Positions 40,549-51,739 of a stretch of DNA of 64,000 bases are shown here, piece after piece. Where the stretch lies: assembly GCF_947387515.1 (NCBI RefSeq), contig NZ_CANDOB010000001.1, positions 372,001 to 436,000 of the forward strand, written 5' to 3'. Under the pieces are notes generated by a model that was not told the origin of the DNA, did not search any database, and saw nothing but the letters and a program-made list of their open reading frames with translations. Position numbers and translations under genes: made by a program. Positions within the stretch are counted from its first letter, which is position 1, and each line of letters opens with the position of its first letter. The stretch is from Alkalihalobacillus sp. CinArs1. Lineage in GTDB: Bacteria > Bacillota > Bacilli > Bacillales > Guptibacillaceae.

Positions 40549-41451
40549 TTAACTTTTTTCCTTTGGTTCATATGGATTTATATGAACCAGCACATCATGG
40601 ACTTCTTCTTGTTCTAACAGATGATCTTTGACAGCTTTTCCTATATCATGACCTTCTTTTACAGTGATGTTAGGATCTACTCCGAGCTTGATATCAATAA
40701 TGACATAGTGACCGTGCTCTCTAGCATAAAACTCATCAAGGTTAAGAACCCCCGGCATCTCTTTGATCGCTTTTATATAGTGAGTCGTATCTTCATCATG
40801 TAAGACGTGGTCGAGAGTCGTATGGATCGACTCAAAACCTAGCTTAACTGCCATTTTTCCAATCAGTATGGAGACGAATATACCCGCTACAGGATCCGCA
40901 TAAACAAGCCAAGGCATATTGAAAAAACTGCCAAGAAGTGCCCCTGTTATCCCTATCAGAACGGCGATCGAAGAATAGACATCCGAACGGTGCTCGTATG
41001 CATTCACAATAAGCGCATCACTGTTTATCTTCTTGCCTAACCTGTATTTATAGCGAAAAAGGACTTCTTTTGTGACGATTGAAATGATTGCAGCATAAAG
41101 CGCTAGTTGACCTGGGGCTTCGATAGGTGCAAATAAAGCTCTCCCTGAGCTTATACCGATTTCAACTCCAACTAGGAGAAGCAATACTGCGACGATAATT
41201 GCGGCAATAGATTCAGCTTTACCGTGACCATAAGGATGATCTCGGTCAGGAGGAAGTTTTGCAGCCCTTAATCCGATTAAAACAGCGAACGAACCCGCAA
41301 CATCAGAAGCAGAGTGGGCAGCATCGGCAATTAACGCTCGACTATTCGATATGTATCCGATCACTCCCTTTAGAACAGCTAGAATTATATTTGCCACTAT
41401 TCCAATAAGAGCTGCTACCTCGGCTTTTTGAAAACGTTCTTCTTTATTCAT
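40549..41451 (-). CDS. Cation diffusion facilitator family transporter
   Basis: The 300-residue protein starts at the ATG preceded by GGGGTGAAGAT; the frame runs 20 codons further upstream without a site. Six membrane segments are visible. The metal-site motif HSASDVAGS in helix 2 and its partner HRSDVYSS in helix 5, with the loop DHPYGHGKAESIA between, identify the CDF family. A C-terminal cytoplasmic domain (about 210-300) is rich in His and acidic residues. It exports a divalent cation such as Zn, Mn or Fe; the metal cannot be told from sequence. Confidence 0.85.
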   Translation of the reverse strand: MNKEERFQKAEVAALIGIVANIILAVLKGVIGYISNSRALIADAAHSASDVAGSFAVLIGLRAAKLPPDRDHPYGHGKAESIAAIIVAVLLLLVGVEIGISSGRALFAPIEAPGQLALYAAIISIVTKEVLFRYKYRLGKKINSDALIVNAYEHRSDVYSSIAVLIGITGALLGSFFNMPWLVYADPVAGIFVSILIGKMAVKLGFESIHTTLDHVLHDEDTTHYIKAIKEMPGVLNLDEFYAREHGHYVIIDIKLGVDPNITVKEGHDIGKAVKDHLLEQEEVHDVLVHINPYEPKEKS

Positions 41452-41551
41452 ATCTTCACCCCTATTATGCCTATTCACTATAGCCTTTCCATAGAATTCA
41501 ATCCAAAACAAACGATTGTAAAAGCCATGGCTATGCCATGGCTTTTACTCT

Positions 41552-42472
41552 CTAAGCTTCATTTGTAGCCGTTGAGAACTTCTTCTTCTTCAATTGTTTC
41601 CCTTTCCAAACTGCCCAAAGTTGAGAGGCGATGAATAGAGAGGAATACGTTCCAGCAACAAGTCCGATCAGCAATGCGATCGCAAACGGACGGATCGCTT
41701 CTCCTCCAAAAATCGTTAGTGCTGCTGCTGCAAAGATGACGGTCAATACTGTATTGATCGAGCGAGCTAGTGTTTGAACGAGACTTTTGTTTACTACCCT
41801 AGCGACATCTTCAAACGTTTTTACTTTCTTCTCTAACTTCATATTCTCTCTAATCCGATCGAACGTGACGATCGTATCGTTGATCGAATAACCCACTATG
41901 GTTAGAACAGCTGCAATAAATGTAATGTTAACCTCGATCTGTAGCAAGCTGAAGATCGCGATAATAAAGAACGCATCGTGAAAAAGTGCTACGATCGCCG
42001 CAACACCTTGCAGCCATTCAAATCGGATCGCAACATAAATAATGATCCCTACAGAAGCAATCGCAACTGCGATGAATGCGTTCTTCGCTAGATCGACCGC
42101 CACATCAGGAGAAACGGTGCTTACGTTTGGTTCCGCACCGTACAATTCAGTAAAGTGATTTTTCAACTCACCGATTTCTTCCTTCTCTAGTTCATCTTTG
42201 AAAGCCGCAACAGCCATATCTCCTCCACCAGCAAGCGTTACGGACTCAGGATCAAACCCTAGACTATCCAACTCAGAGGTGACTTCTTCAGTAGTTAGCG
42301 TCTCGTTGGACATGATGTCGACACGAGAGCCACTGGAAAAATCAATACCAAGATTCAGACCAAAAATCGCAAGCACGAGACCTCCAAGTACAATGAGGGC
42401 AAGTGAAATCATAAAGAATTTATTACGGTGTTTCACAAAATCAAAATCAATATTTCTTATTTTAGAGCTCAT
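41552..42472 (-). CDS. secF: Protein translocase subunit SecF
   Basis: The protein has 306 residues from the ATG spaced about ten bases from AAGGAG; a GTG three codons upstream lies too close to that site. Six membrane helices are expected, with the first at about 18-38. The SecF signatures LGIDFSSGSRVDI and YSINDTIVTFDRIREN are present. With SecD it uses the proton gradient to help preprotein release. It overlaps secD by 11 bp. In B. subtilis these are one fused gene; here they are separate. Confidence 0.92.
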   Translation of the reverse strand: MSSKIRNIDFDFVKHRNKFFMISLALIVLGGLVLAIFGLNLGIDFSSGSRVDIMSNETLTTEEVTSELDSLGFDPESVTLAGGGDMAVAAFKDELEKEEIGELKNHFTELYGAEPNVSTVSPDVAVDLAKNAFIAVAIASVGIIIYVAIRFEWLQGVAAIVALFHDAFFIIAIFSLLQIEVNITFIAAVLTIVGYSINDTIVTFDRIRENMKLEKKVKTFEDVARVVNKSLVQTLARSINTVLTVIFAAAALTIFGGEAIRPFAIALLIGLVAGTYSSLFIASQLWAVWKGKQLKKKKFSTATNEA

Positions 42473-43766
42473 CGATCTCACTCTCCTTCACGCCAAAAAG
42501 TCCGGGCTTCTTATTCAACGCCCTGCTCTTGACCCACAGTCCGAGTAGGATTCGTGAACCCCAAACAGCAGTCAAAAAGCTTACGATAATACTTGTTATC
42601 AACATAACAGCAAACCCTTTTACAGAGCTAGTACCGTACGCGAACAATACGCCAGCAGCGATCAATGTCGTGATATTCGCATCGAATATCGTAGTGAACG
42701 ATCGTCTTCCACCAGCTTTAAATGCAGACATCATTGATTTACCTGCGCGAATTTCTTCTTTTATTCGTTCATACGTGATGATATTTGCATCAACGGCCAT
42801 CCCCACTCCAAGAATTAATGCAGCGATTCCAGGAAGTGTTAAAACAGCTCCCATCCAGTTGAACACGACAAGGATTAGATAAATGTAGACACTCAGCGTG
42901 ATCACCGCGATCATGCCTGGGAAACGGTAATAGAAAAGCATGAATAAGAAGATTAAACCGACTCCAATGAAACCAGCAATTACGGTTTTATCGAGTGACT
43001 GTTCTCCAAACTGTGCTCCTACTGAAGTTGAATAAATCTCATCAAGCTTTACAGGAAGCGATCCAGCATTCAATAGTTCCTTTAAATTCTCAGCTTCTTC
43101 AATTGTAAAAGGTGGTCCAGAAATAATCACTGTACTCTGAGACAGCACTTCATTTACGGAAGGATCGGAAATAAACTTTTGCTCATCAGAAGGCTTTTGC
43201 GCTTCTTCTTTGTATGAGTCACCTTCTTGGTAATCCAACCAGATGACTAATCTGTTATCCGGAAAAGGCTTCTGCATGATTTCTCGTGTAATCTCTGCGA
43301 ATTGTTGTGGATCCTTTAAAGCCACCTGAACGACAGGCTGATTTTCTTGAAAGACTACTTTCGCAGCTCCTTCTTTAAGATCCGCTCCGCCCATTTTCTC
43401 CTCATCTTCTACAGTTCTGAACGTTAGCTCAGCTTGTGTAGATAGAAGCTCACGCGCCTGGTTTTGATCTTTTACACCAGCTAACTGAACTCGTATGCGA
43501 TCTTCACCTTCAATTGTGATTCGAGGCTCTGATACACCAAGAACGTTAATCCTTTTATAAAGTGCGCTTACAGTACTATTCAACAAGTCTTTATCAAGCT
43601 CTTGTCCATCGTCAGCAGGCTCTACCTTATATAGAACTTCAAAGCCCCCTTGAAGATCAAGACCAAGCTTAATGTCTTTAGTCACTCCTAGGACCGTCGT
43701 TCCAATCAGTCCTCCTAGCAGAAGGACAATTAAAAAGAACGTAACTATCCGGCCTTTTTTTACCAT
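42462..43766 (-). CDS. secD: Protein translocase subunit SecD
   Basis: This 434-residue protein has an N-terminal membrane helix, the LGLDLQGGFEVLY signature (about residues 32-44), a large extracytoplasmic P1 domain (about 45-245), and five C-terminal helices with GVGMAVDANIITYERIKEE. It ends in a normal stop inside the start of secF, so there is no fusion. AGAGGAG precedes the ATG. Expression is expected to be coupled with secF. Confidence 0.93.
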   Translation of the reverse strand: MVKKGRIVTFFLIVLLLGGLIGTTVLGVTKDIKLGLDLQGGFEVLYKVEPADDGQELDKDLLNSTVSALYKRINVLGVSEPRITIEGEDRIRVQLAGVKDQNQARELLSTQAELTFRTVEDEEKMGGADLKEGAAKVVFQENQPVVQVALKDPQQFAEITREIMQKPFPDNRLVIWLDYQEGDSYKEEAQKPSDEQKFISDPSVNEVLSQSTVIISGPPFTIEEAENLKELLNAGSLPVKLDEIYSTSVGAQFGEQSLDKTVIAGFIGVGLIFLFMLFYYRFPGMIAVITLSVYIYLILVVFNWMGAVLTLPGIAALILGVGMAVDANIITYERIKEEIRAGKSMMSAFKAGGRRSFTTIFDANITTLIAAGVLFAYGTSSVKGFAVMLITSIIVSFLTAVWGSRILLGLWVKSRALNKKPGLFGVKESEIDEL

Positions 43767-43870
43767 GGAATAAAAACTCCTCTCTAAGCCACCAGCAATA
43801 ACGTATGTAGGTTAAAATGCCATAATACTACATATTATACCGAAATATAGATTTTTCTGTCAATTTTCGA

Positions 43871-44137
43871 TTAATTATGCGCTTCTTCTTCACCAATCCA
43901 GCCTGTCCCTTTGTAGGCGTGAATAGTCAACCAGTTCATATACTCGTTGGGAGACAGCCTCATTATGTCATTGACTAATTGGTGAACCTTAATTTCTTCA
44001 TTGTCATTGTTACGTTCTAATCGTGCAAGGAGACAACTCCAGATCTCATCAATCGTGGCCCTATCATAGCCTAATAGGTGAAACTCGTCTCTCTTACTTT
44101 CAAGTGCAGGATATACTTCGTTCTTCCACTCTTCCAT
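43871..44137 (-). CDS. comN: Post-transcriptional regulator ComN
   Basis: This 88-residue soluble protein is acidic at both ends, with a helical middle (YDRATIDEIWSCLLARLERN). Size and position next to secD and near spoVB match B. subtilis ComN (YrzD), which controls comE mRNA and binds the division-site protein DivIVA. GGAGAGGAGACTGAAGG precedes the ATG. I rely on synteny and the general pattern more than on a single motif. Confidence 0.7.
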   Translation of the reverse strand: MEEWKNEVYPALESKRDEFHLLGYDRATIDEIWSCLLARLERNNDNEEIKVHQLVNDIMRLSPNEYMNWLTIHAYKGTGWIGEEEAHN

Positions 44138-44156
44138 CCTTCAGTCTCCTCTCCTA

Positions 44157-44642
44157 TTAAAAAATTGAATAAATCGCTGCACCTACACCGAGGCCAGCAA
44201 TGATTACACCAGTTAAGATTGAAATAAAAGCATATTTAAACCGTATCGCAAATAAAGAAGCCGCCACACAAGCACTATAAGCACCTGTAGTAGGCAAAGG
44301 TACGGCAGTAAATAAAATAAGTCCTATCGCTCCATATTTCTCAACATTTTTACTCTTATTTAACGTACGTTGATATAACCACTCATAAAATCGCTTGTAC
44401 CATCCAAACCTCATCAACCAATTACTGAGCGGCTTGAATAAAAGTAGTAGCGGAATGATTGGCAATGCATTCCCGAATAAGCTGAGAAAAAACGCTTCCC
44501 AGAACGGGATATCAAATGTATACGCCAGTGGTATTCCGCCTCTAAGTTCAAGGATTGGAAGGGCAGAAACCACTACCACGATCGCTTCTTGAGGAAGGAA
44601 ATCGAGGTTCTCTACTACAAATTGTTTAATTTCGTCTTTCAT
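44157..44642 (-). CDS. COG2426-type small membrane export protein
   Basis: This 161-residue protein has four to five membrane segments. The N-terminal ELRGGIPLAYTF motif and the later TAVPLPTTGAYSAC motif define the COG2426 (putative small multi-drug export) family. Their pairing, with a proline in each re-entrant-like loop, recalls the DedA fold. Its substrate is unknown. It lies 19 bp before comN on the same strand and divergent from spoVB. Confidence 0.78.
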   Translation of the reverse strand: MKDEIKQFVVENLDFLPQEAIVVVVSALPILELRGGIPLAYTFDIPFWEAFFLSLFGNALPIIPLLLLFKPLSNWLMRFGWYKRFYEWLYQRTLNKSKNVEKYGAIGLILFTAVPLPTTGAYSACVAASLFAIRFKYAFISILTGVIIAGLGVGAAIYSIF

Positions 44643-44763
44643 TAAAACACTCCCATATGCCTGTCATGCTTTGTCCCCTACTAAGCATATACATAGTGAT
44701 AAAAAATATCTAGGCTTTTCTATAATTTCGCAAGGATACTAAGCATGGAAAGTAGGTTTACTT

Positions 44764-46317
44764 ATGTCGAAGCAAACCTTTTTACGAGGCACACTTTTAC
44801 TCATATTCGCCGGGTTGATCACCAAGATTCTCGGGTTCATCAATCGTATTGTTATGTATAGAGTCATGGGGGATGAAGGAGTAGGATTATACATGATGGC
44901 GGTTCCTACCCTCATCCTCACGATTACTCTAACAAGACTTGGACTCCCTGTAGCCATTTCGAAAATGGTAGCAGAAGCAGATGCGGAAGGTGACAGGCAA
45001 AAGATCAAGCGCATCTTAATCGTATCTTTATCTGTAACTGCCGTATTAAGTATCGTGTTCACCACGATTATGGTACTAGCCGCACCTGTTCTATCAAAGG
45101 TATTCTTCACAGATGAACGTACATTCTATCCACTGATTGCGATCGCACCAGTCGTTTCGATCGTTGCGATGTCATCTGTGCTTCGTGGCTATTTCCAGGG
45201 CTTACAAAACATGCGTCCTTCAGCATACTCGCAAGTGATCGAACAAATCGTTCGAATCTGTTTAGTCGCCATACTTACCGGGGCATTCTTGCCTTATGGT
45301 GTTGAGTTTGCTGCTGCAGGTGCGATGATCTCAGTCGTTTTAGGGGAACTAGCGTCACTTCTCTATATGTTCTCCATGTTTAAGATGAAGAAGAGGATCA
45401 AAATAAGAAATAATTTCTTTTCCTACTTGAAAGGTGGAAGAAAAACATTCAAGGACCTCATGGCCATTTCTCTTCCGACAACAGGCAGTCAGCTCATAGG
45501 ATCTCTCTCATATTTCTTTGAACCGATCATCGTAGTGCGCAGTCTTGCAATAGCCGGTTTAGCAACAACAATCGCTACAAGACAATACGGAAACTTAGCA
45601 GGGCTCGCCATTCCACTCCTCTTTCTTCCGACTTTTATAACGTTCTCTCTACAAGTCTCCCTAGTCCCTGCCATCAGTGAAGCCTACGCTCAGAAACAAT
45701 ATAAGCAAATTCAGCACCGCTTAAGTCAGGCGATACGGCTCTCGATGGTCGCAGGAGGGCTATCAGTCGTTATTATGTATATCTTTGCGAAACCACTACT
45801 TGAAATTATGTACGATGCCCCACACGTTGCGATCTATGTACAAGTGATGGCGCCATTCTTCTTCTTTTTCTATTTTCAAGGACCACTCGCTGCCGCATTA
45901 CAAGCACTTGATTTAGCCAAGGCTGCTATGATTAACAGTTTTATCGGTGCTGCGGTGAAATTAGCTGCTATCTTCTTCTTAGCAAGCAGACCGGAACTAG
46001 GAATAATGGGTGCTGCACTTGGGATTGTAATCGGAATTTTACTCGTAACGCTTCTTCATTTTGCAACACTTGTAAAAGCAATCGGGTTTTCAATTGTTGT
46101 CAGTGATGTTTTGAAAGGCGTCGCGAGCATCATTCTTGCAAGTTATGCAGGTCACCTCTTCTACAAAGTGTTGATCGATGCCCCTTCAGATATACCTGGA
46201 TCGATCTTTGCGATCATTTCTACAACGATTGTTTACGCCCTGTTATTATTACTACTAGGTCTTATCAACAGAAATGACCTTAGACGTCTGCCAATCATAG
46301 GAAAATACGTTCATTAA
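44764..46317 (+). CDS. spoVB: Stage V sporulation protein B
   Basis: This 517-residue membrane protein has about fourteen helices and belongs to the polysaccharide-flippase branch of the MATE/MOP superfamily. Typical segments are the N-terminal LITKILGFINRIVMYRVMGDEGVGLYMM and FPGSIFAII-like late helices. SpoVB is needed for spore cortex synthesis in B. subtilis, probably as a lipid II flippase. The ribosome binding site (GGAAAGTAGG) is only moderate. It is divergent from the COG2426 gene, and synteny with comN-secDF supports the name over paralogues such as YtgP. Confidence 0.85.
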   Translation: MSKQTFLRGTLLLIFAGLITKILGFINRIVMYRVMGDEGVGLYMMAVPTLILTITLTRLGLPVAISKMVAEADAEGDRQKIKRILIVSLSVTAVLSIVFTTIMVLAAPVLSKVFFTDERTFYPLIAIAPVVSIVAMSSVLRGYFQGLQNMRPSAYSQVIEQIVRICLVAILTGAFLPYGVEFAAAGAMISVVLGELASLLYMFSMFKMKKRIKIRNNFFSYLKGGRKTFKDLMAISLPTTGSQLIGSLSYFFEPIIVVRSLAIAGLATTIATRQYGNLAGLAIPLLFLPTFITFSLQVSLVPAISEAYAQKQYKQIQHRLSQAIRLSMVAGGLSVVIMYIFAKPLLEIMYDAPHVAIYVQVMAPFFFFFYFQGPLAAALQALDLAKAAMINSFIGAAVKLAAIFFLASRPELGIMGAALGIVIGILLVTLLHFATLVKAIGFSIVVSDVLKGVASIILASYAGHLFYKVLIDAPSDIPGSIFAIISTTIVYALLLLLLGLINRNDLRRLPIIGKYVH

Positions 46318-46354
46318 CACCCCTGCCACTTACAAATGATATCAAACCTCCAAA

Positions 46355-46383
46355 TAAAAAAGTAACCTCTGTGGTTACTTTTT
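46355..46383. terminator. Bidirectional terminator between spoVB and yrbG
   Basis: A hairpin (AAAGTAACC with GGTTACTTT) is flanked by A-runs and T-runs between convergent genes. Confidence 0.7.
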
Positions 46384-47049
46384 CTCGTTTTTCATATCGA
46401 TAAAAAAATTTCCGTTCTTATGAAGAGAACAAAACGAAATTTCTTTTAGATTCCTCTGACCTACTTTCCTCAACTCCTGACGAAGCCATAATTCCGTCTT
46501 CCCTAAACGCTCTAGATGCTCGCCCTGAATCTTTCCATCAAGTATTAAAGGGAGTGGCAGAAGCGAACTGAATGAGTCCTCATCACCAGTGTCCTGTTGG
46601 TCTTTTTTGATAACTGAGAGTTTTCCAGTCGGTTCTAAAATGGCAAATTCAACATCTGATACGGAACTAATATTATTTTCTCTAAGCTGGACGAGGAGAT
46701 CGTCAAAATTATAGCGCTGCTTCTTCATTTCATGCTCATCGATCTTCCCCTTTTCGATTAGAACCGTAGGCTTTCCATCTACAATCTCTCGTATCTTTTC
46801 ACTCTTTAAAGAAACAAGTGCCATAATCAATTGAATAATAACTAACACACTGATTGGAATGAAAGTACTGATCATAGGCGTACTCGGATCCTCTATCGAC
46901 ATCACAGCAAGCTCAGCGATCATGATGGAGATCACAAAATCTAGAACACTCAGTTGGCCGATTTCTCGCTTACCCATTATCCTAAAAACGAGTATGATAA
47001 CAAAATACAAAACCAGTGTTCTAAGGATCATCGTTGAATACTCCATCAT
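46375..47049 (-). CDS. yrbG: DUF421 membrane protein YrbG
   Basis: The 224-residue protein has three membrane segments in the first 85 residues. The conserved RIMGKREIGQLSVLDFVISIMIAELAV signature follows helix 1. Then comes a cytoplasmic DUF421 (YetF-type) domain, with KPTVLIEKGKIDEHEMKKQRYNFDDLLVQLREN. B. subtilis YrbG is in the same place, and YetF relatives occur in spore membranes. Function is unknown. GAAAGGAGGCGATCT precedes tandem ATGs. Confidence 0.8.
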   Translation of the reverse strand: MMEYSTMILRTLVLYFVIILVFRIMGKREIGQLSVLDFVISIMIAELAVMSIEDPSTPMISTFIPISVLVIIQLIMALVSLKSEKIREIVDGKPTVLIEKGKIDEHEMKKQRYNFDDLLVQLRENNISSVSDVEFAILEPTGKLSVIKKDQQDTGDEDSFSSLLPLPLILDGKIQGEHLERLGKTELWLRQELRKVGQRNLKEISFCSLHKNGNFFIDMKNEKK

Positions 47050-47124
47050 AGATCGCCTCCTTTCACTTTCTTATACTTAGTGTGACCAGTGGATCCACAC
47101 GACATAAAGGAAGGTAATGGAAAC

Positions 47125-47157
47125 AAAAAAAAACTCCCCTTTAGTAAAAGGGAAGTA
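47125..47157 (-). terminator. Terminator after the NhaD-like gene
   Basis: A hairpin (CCCTTTTAC with TAAAGGGG, wobble pairs) just downstream of the transporter stop is followed by TTTTTTTTTG on the minus strand. Confidence 0.65.
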
Positions 47158-48424
47158 AGTATCTGAAATAAATGTAAACAGTTGAAATGAGTAGTGACAC
47201 AACCACAACTGGAAGGCCTATCAATAAAAAGTGTACAAACTTGATCTCATGGTTTTCTTTCATTGCAAGTCCCGCAACCACAACATTCGCTGAAGCACCA
47301 ATCAACGTACCATTCCCGCCAAGACAAGAACCAAGTGCAAGCGACCACCAGAGCGGATCTAGATTCGTCATCCCATATCCAGAGAACTCTGTTATGACGG
47401 GAATCATCGCTGCTACAAATGGGATATTATCGAGAAATGCAGATAAGATTCCCGATCCCCATAAAATGATGATCGATGTCTTCGGCATGTCACCTTCTGT
47501 ATAAAGCAAGATGGCTCTCGCAATTTCATCAATGATACCTACTTCTTCTAACCCACCGATGAGAATGAACAACCCAATAAAAAAAAACAGAGTGACCCAT
47601 TCGATCGATGAAAATACTTCTTCTACCTTATGGTCATTTTGAGTAATGAGAAGGAGTAGTACTGCTCCAGCCATTGCAATGTTCGTAAGGTCTGTGTGAA
47701 GGATCGGATGAAGCAAAAATCCCACAATGGTCATGATTAGTACGACACAAGATTTTACAAGCAGTGGTCCTTTTTTCAAGTAATCCTCAGGGTTCACCTT
47801 CATTAATGCTTTACGGTGAGCCTCATCAACGACAAGCCGCTTTTTGTAGAAAAGCAAAAGACCAGAAATAATGACTACGTAGATGACTCCTACGATAGGA
47901 GCGAGGTTAAAGAGAAAATCATTGAAATCTAGATGTTTTACAGCCTGACCGATCATGATGTTCGGCGGATCACCGATCAATGTAGCAGTTCCTCCTATGT
48001 TTGAGGAAAGTATGACTGTGATCAAAAATGGCATAGAGGTTACTTTCAATATTCGTGTAAGCGTTAAAATAATTGGAACGAGCAGAAGAACTGTTGTTAC
48101 GTTATCGAGAAGCGCTGAACCAACTGCAGTTAAAATCCCTACAACTGCTAATAGTGGGAGAGGATGACCCTTTACCTTTTGAGCCATTTGAATCGCAATG
48201 TATTCGAAAATTCCATTTTGGCTTGTGATCGAAACGAGAATCATCATCGAGAATAAAAGCGCGATCGTATTCCAATCTATATGCTTCATAAATGCTTCAT
48301 CAGCCGTTGATATCCCTGCTAGGAGCATCAACAATCCGCCTCCGCAGGCAACCAGGGCTCTGTTTATTTTCTCAGTGATGATCCCTATATAAGCAAGAAC
48401 AAAAATAATCAGTGCTACACTCAT
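47141..48424 (-). CDS. ArsB/NhaD-type ion transporter
   Basis: The protein has 427 residues from the ATG; a TTG two codons upstream is an equally possible start. About eleven membrane segments are seen. The motifs GTATLIGDPPNIMIG (about residue 150) and GGNGTLIGASANVVVAG (near the C-terminus) are the two pseudo-symmetric substrate loops of the ion transporter (IT) superfamily. This places it with ArsB, NhaD and P-protein transporters. NhaD-type Na+/H+ exchange and arsenite or citrate transport are the options. No arsenic gene is nearby, so ion homeostasis is the better guess. Confidence 0.82.
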   Translation of the reverse strand: MSVALIIFVLAYIGIITEKINRALVACGGGLLMLLAGISTADEAFMKHIDWNTIALLFSMMILVSITSQNGIFEYIAIQMAQKVKGHPLPLLAVVGILTAVGSALLDNVTTVLLLVPIILTLTRILKVTSMPFLITVILSSNIGGTATLIGDPPNIMIGQAVKHLDFNDFLFNLAPIVGVIYVVIISGLLLFYKKRLVVDEAHRKALMKVNPEDYLKKGPLLVKSCVVLIMTIVGFLLHPILHTDLTNIAMAGAVLLLLITQNDHKVEEVFSSIEWVTLFFFIGLFILIGGLEEVGIIDEIARAILLYTEGDMPKTSIIILWGSGILSAFLDNIPFVAAMIPVITEFSGYGMTNLDPLWWSLALGSCLGGNGTLIGASANVVVAGLAMKENHEIKFVHFLLIGLPVVVVSLLISTVYIYFRYLLPFY

Positions 48425-48559
48425 ATCCAATCCCTGCTGCCCCTTTCCTAGCTACTTTCTATAATCGTATGACGGGCTGTCCTAAATCATGATTGACTTC
48501 TAAATGAAGAACGTGTGAATAGAATGTACAAACCATTCATATAAAAAAGGGGGATTATC

Positions 48560-48946
48560 ATGAGGTCAAAACACGCATTCAGCGCGATGGGATCAGGGAT
48601 GATCACAATTGTAACGATGGTTCTCGCAACAAGCGTACTGCTTTCTCTTATTCTTCGTTTTACTTCAGTATCCGAACAAGGCATCGCTCCTATCGTGATT
48701 ACAGCAACAGTCATTGCATTCTTTATCGGAGGTTTTATTTCAGGAGGAAAAGGCGGAGAGCGTGGGTGGATGCTTGGTCTAGGAACCGCACTTATGTATA
48801 TGGTGCTATTATTTCTTGTTCAGTATCTAGGATATCGATCGACAATGGACACAGAACAACTCGTCTTTCATGCAGGCTATCTCGGTGTATGTACCCTCGG
48901 TGGGATCATTGGAGTAAACGTGCGGGGCAGCCGGGCACAATCGTAA
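48560..48946 (+). CDS. yrzE: TIGR04086 family membrane protein (YrzE)
   Basis: This 128-residue protein starts at ATG after AAAAGGGGGATTATC. Four membrane segments (about residues 10-33, 40-60, 72-92, 100-122) and the glycine-rich GGFISGGKGGERGWMLGL loop match the TIGR04086/YrzE family of Bacillales. B. subtilis YrzE is also next to yajC. Function is unknown. Confidence 0.78.
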   Translation: MRSKHAFSAMGSGMITIVTMVLATSVLLSLILRFTSVSEQGIAPIVITATVIAFFIGGFISGGKGGERGWMLGLGTALMYMVLLFLVQYLGYRSTMDTEQLVFHAGYLGVCTLGGIIGVNVRGSRAQS

Positions 48947-48947
48947 A

Positions 48948-48982
48948 AAAAATAGCGTCCACAATGGGACGCTATTTTTTGA
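48948..48982. terminator. Bidirectional terminator between yrzE and yajC
   Basis: A hairpin (AAATAGCGTCC with GGGACGCTATTT) is flanked by an A-run and a T-run between convergent genes. Confidence 0.8.
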
Positions 48983-48987
48983 TGCTA

Positions 48988-49251
48988 TTATTCAGTAATG
49001 GCCTCACGTACGGCTGCACGATCAAAGACTACCTTTGTTCCATCAGTAGTGCGGATTGTAATCGTACCTTCATCCATTGCATCGATGATTCCATGCATAC
49101 CACCGATCGTAATAACCTTTTGCCCTCTTTCAAGGCTCGCTTGCATTTCTCTAGTCTTCTTCTGTCTCTTCTGTTGAGGACGAATTAATAGGAAATAGAA
49201 AATTGCAAACATCAAAATTAGCGGAATTAAATTCGTTAAAGTTGATCCCAA
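48988..49251 (-). CDS. yajC: Preprotein translocase subunit YajC
   Basis: This 87-residue protein starts at TTG after GGGGTGAAATGTT. One membrane helix (about residues 6-22) is followed by the family motif FYFLLIRPQQKRQKK and a small soluble domain (GQKVITIGGMHGIIDAMDEGTITIR). YajC associates with SecDF. It follows tgt on the same strand with a 40-bp gap, as is common in bacteria. Confidence 0.93.
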   Translation of the reverse strand: MGSTLTNLIPLILMFAIFYFLLIRPQQKRQKKTREMQASLERGQKVITIGGMHGIIDAMDEGTITIRTTDGTKVVFDRAAVREAITE

Positions 49252-49290
49252 AACATTTCACCCCTTTCTAGCAATGATGCAATCTATGGA

Positions 49291-51476
<2,186 letters not shown>

Positions 51477-51540
51477 TTATTTCACCACTGTTCTTCAAAA
51501 ATATCTATTCCACCAATCGATCTTACCATAGCTTCATCCA

Positions 51541-51738
51541 TTATCGAAATCTGCCGATTATAAAAAAGAGAAGCGAAAGCAAGACACTCACGACAATCGA
51601 CGTGACGATCGGAAAGAAAAACGTTGTATTTCCTTTCTTAATCACGATATCGCCTGGCATCTTTCCAATGAATGACCATAGCACTCCAATAACAAGAAAG
51701 ACGATTCCTAGCGTAATAAAAAGCTTTGAAATCTCCAT
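51541..51738 (-). CDS. DUF2905 family small membrane protein
   Basis: This 65-residue protein has two membrane segments (about residues 5-25 and 42-63) joined by the family loop GKMPGDIVIKKGNTTFFFP. DUF2905 proteins are regularly found between ruvB and queA in Bacillales. AAGGAGCCTGAATAAC precedes the ATG. It starts one base after the end of ruvB. Function is unknown. Confidence 0.82.
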   Translation of the reverse strand: MEISKLFITLGIVFLVIGVLWSFIGKMPGDIVIKKGNTTFFFPIVTSIVVSVLLSLLFFIIGRFR

Positions 51739-51739
51739 G

